Positions 62,601 to 64,000 of a stretch of DNA of 64,000 bases are shown here, one piece after another. The stretch is from Actinomycetota bacterium. Its GTDB lineage: Bacteria; Actinomycetota; Actinomycetes; S36-B12. Under the pieces are notes generated by a model that searched no databases, had not been told where the DNA came from, and saw only the letters and a program-made list of their open reading frames with translations. Position numbers and translations under genes: made by a program. The DNA lies in NCBI GenBank assembly GCA_016717115.1, contig JADKGE010000009.1, positions 78,469 to 142,468 of the forward strand. Reading direction: 5' to 3'. How positions within the stretch are numbered: the first letter of the stretch is position 1; every line of letters begins with the position of its first letter.

Positions 62601-64000
62601 CTACTGGACGGTGATGTCCTTGAAGAGCACCGTGCTGGTGGTCCACTTGCGCAGACCGATCTGCGTGCCCGTGGGTGCGGCGTAGCCGCACTTGTTGGCC
62701 GACATGACCGTGGACAGGCTGGGCACGTTGAACAGCTGGACGCCATCGAGCGACGCGAACAGCGTGTCGCCCTCAGCAGCCATCGTGATGCGGTGGTTGC
62801 CGTTGATGGCCAGGCCGGCCGGGAACTTGGTCGTGGCGATCGGCGTCCCGCACTCGGTGCCGTTCTGCCACTGACGGACGATGAACGAGCCGTTCCACTT
62901 CGGGTCGTACTGGAAGGTCAGCCCGGTCGGGCGGGTCTCGAGGTTCGACGTGCGGAACCAGAAGCCATAGCCGTCACCGGTGGTCAGCTGGGCGTCCGTC
63001 GAGATCACGACGTCCTGCGTGGCTCGTGCCTTGGTGGACAGCACTCGAGTCTCGCCGGCAACGGGCATCTCGATGCCAGCGTCGGAGATCTTGGGTGAGC
63101 CCATCGTGGTCTTCCAGTCACCGGCGAACATGTAGCCCGCCTTGCCTACGTTGACGTAGCGACGGGCGAGCTCCGTGCCGCTGTCCTCGACCGTCACCAG
63201 GTACATGCCCTGGGGAACGGTGCGGAAGCTGAGAGTCTGCGCACCGGCCTGGGAGTACTGGGTGTCGGTGAAGCCACCGTTGTTGAGCGTCGGGGCGATC
63301 CTGACGACGAGGCGGTTGCCACTGGCCAGTGCCTGCGAGGCGGCGACGGTGACGACGCCGGACTGCTCGACGAGGTCGACGCTGGGGTTGGTGGTGGTGG
63401 TCTCGCGGTTTCCGTCCATCGGCACTCGCACGTCCTTCGACCAGCGCGACTTGCCGGCGTCGGTGAGGACGCGAACGATGACGACGGTGGACCGGTCGGC
63501 GGGAATGACCACCTTGCCCTCGGTCACCTTGACGAAGACCCTCTGGTCGGCCGTCGCGGCGCCGTAGCCGATCTCGTACCCGATGACGTTGCCCTTGAGC
63601 GTGTTGTCCGAGGGCAGCCACGTCACGATGATCTGCTTGGGGTTGCCCGGGTCGCGAATAGCGGCGATGGACTTGACGGGGTTGGGCTTCTCGTCACCGA
63701 GCACGAGCCGGGCCACGGGACCGACCCCGGAGGTGTTGAGGGCCTGCAGCGTGATGACGAACATTCCGCGCGCATCGAGGCCCTTGAGCGGCGTCTCGAG
63801 GACGTCGCCGGGGAACTTGTCCTCGATGATGAGCTTCTGGTCCGCGACGCGGGTCACTTTGAGCAGGTACGCCTCCGGCTTGCGGTCGGTGGGCGCCTTC
63901 CAGGTGAGCAGCGCGTCCTGCACGTCGTTGTACGTGACCTTCAGGCCGGTGACCCCGGCCGGCGTGGCCGGGCGCAGGTAGAACGTCGGCGTTGCCGCGC
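62601..64000 (-). CDS. Secreted FN3 / LamG-like surface protein, 5' part beyond window
   Basis: The frame is open to the right edge, so the gene starts outside the window; 466 codons are visible. Fibronectin type III domains are seen near the visible N side (GVTGLKVTYNDVQDALLTWKAPTDRKPEAYLLKV; then KSIAAIRDPGNPKQIIVTWLPSDNTLKGNVIGYEIGYG). The C-terminal 190 residues resemble a LamG/3-keto-disaccharide-hydrolase-like beta-sandwich (GDGYGFWFRTSN, FQYDPKWNGSFIVRQWQNG, NGNHRITMAAEGDTLFASLDGVQLFNVPS). A carbohydrate-binding adhesin or matrix protein is plausible. No sorting signal is seen at the C terminus. Confidence 0.8.
   Translation of the reverse strand, partial: AATPTFYLRPATPAGVTGLKVTYNDVQDALLTWKAPTDRKPEAYLLKVTRVADQKLIIEDKFPGDVLETPLKGLDARGMFVITLQALNTSGVGPVARLVLGDEKPNPVKSIAAIRDPGNPKQIIVTWLPSDNTLKGNVIGYEIGYGAATADQRVFVKVTEGKVVIPADRSTVVIVRVLTDAGKSRWSKDVRVPMDGNRETTTTNPSVDLVEQSGVVTVAASQALASGNRLVVRIAPTLNNGGFTDTQYSQAGAQTLSFRTVPQGMYLVTVEDSGTELARRYVNVGKAGYMFAGDWKTTMGSPKISDAGIEMPVAGETRVLSTKARATQDVVISTDAQLTTGDGYGFWFRTSNLETRPTGLTFQYDPKWNGSFIVRQWQNGTECGTPIATTKFPAGLAINGNHRITMAAEGDTLFASLDGVQLFNVPSLSTVMSANKCGYAAPTGTQIGLRKWTTSTVLFKDITVQ

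Overview
The window is dense, GC-rich DNA from an actinobacterium. The evidence is frequent GTG starts, 1-4 bp ATGA/GTGA stop-start overlaps, possible leaderless promoters, an F420-type PPOX oxidoreductase, a DUF3367 (AftD-like) envelope protein and an actinobacterial-style tmRNA tag (AKNTQSAESYALAA). I cannot fix the order or genus. About fifty protein-coding loci and one structured RNA are supported. No rRNA, tRNA, CRISPR array or classical insertion sequence was seen.

Layout. 1-5.7 kb: a GAF/PAS histidine kinase running off the left edge, then smpB, a secreted subtilisin-like protease with FN3 repeats (one frameshift) and ssrA (tmRNA). 5.8-9.3 kb: an ABM-family protein, a DUF418 membrane protein, an ankyrin lipoprotein and a decayed secreted-protein gene. 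9.4-32.7 kb: five c-di-GMP-type proteins, namely a CheB-CheR-PAS-GGDEF-EAL fusion, two PAS-GGDEF proteins, a PAS-GGDEF-EAL protein and a PAS-GAF-EAL protein. They are interspersed with transporters (MFS, MFS-cNMP), an ATP-grasp ligase and small redox or accessory enzymes. 32.75-40.9 kb: a seven-gene translationally coupled operon encoding a biotin-dependent acyl-CoA carboxylase, a split AtuA-type protein, a TetR regulator, an acyl-CoA dehydrogenase and a LiuC/AtuE-type hydratase. It looks like an acyclic-terpenoid or branched-acyl-CoA catabolic operon, and a palindrome overlaps its promoter. 40.9-44.8 kb: Nudix, winged-helix protein, and an Hpt / response regulator / degenerate-kinase signalling operon. 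44.86-58.8 kb: a ten-gene minus-strand envelope-glycan operon (flippase, four glycosyltransferases, a kinase-like protein, two large membrane proteins, a metallophosphoesterase). 58.9-64 kb: a secreted Pro/Ala-rich protein, a hairpin-bracketed AbiEi/DUF559-like gene with an internal lesion, a PilZ-containing BcsA-like glycosyltransferase, and an FN3/LamG-like surface protein running off the right edge.

How the genes connect. The GGDEF/EAL enzymes and the PilZ glycosyltransferase suggest c-di-GMP control of exopolysaccharide, with a separate glycan assembly operon next to it. The catabolic operon has its own TetR gene and a candidate operator.

Most unusual structure. Between about 59,586 and 60,592 two long perfect hairpins carry the same 10-bp outer arm (AGACCTGCAG/CTGCAGGTCT) but completely different inner stems. 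They bracket a single Vsr-like (AbiEi/DUF559) gene, and the left hairpin supplies the last codons and stop of the upstream gene. This looks like an undescribed single-gene palindrome-associated element. Several genes (about 3.0-5.2, 8.9-9.3 and 29.9-31.0 kb) are split by 1-nt indels, so assembly or sequencing error should be excluded before they are called pseudogenes.
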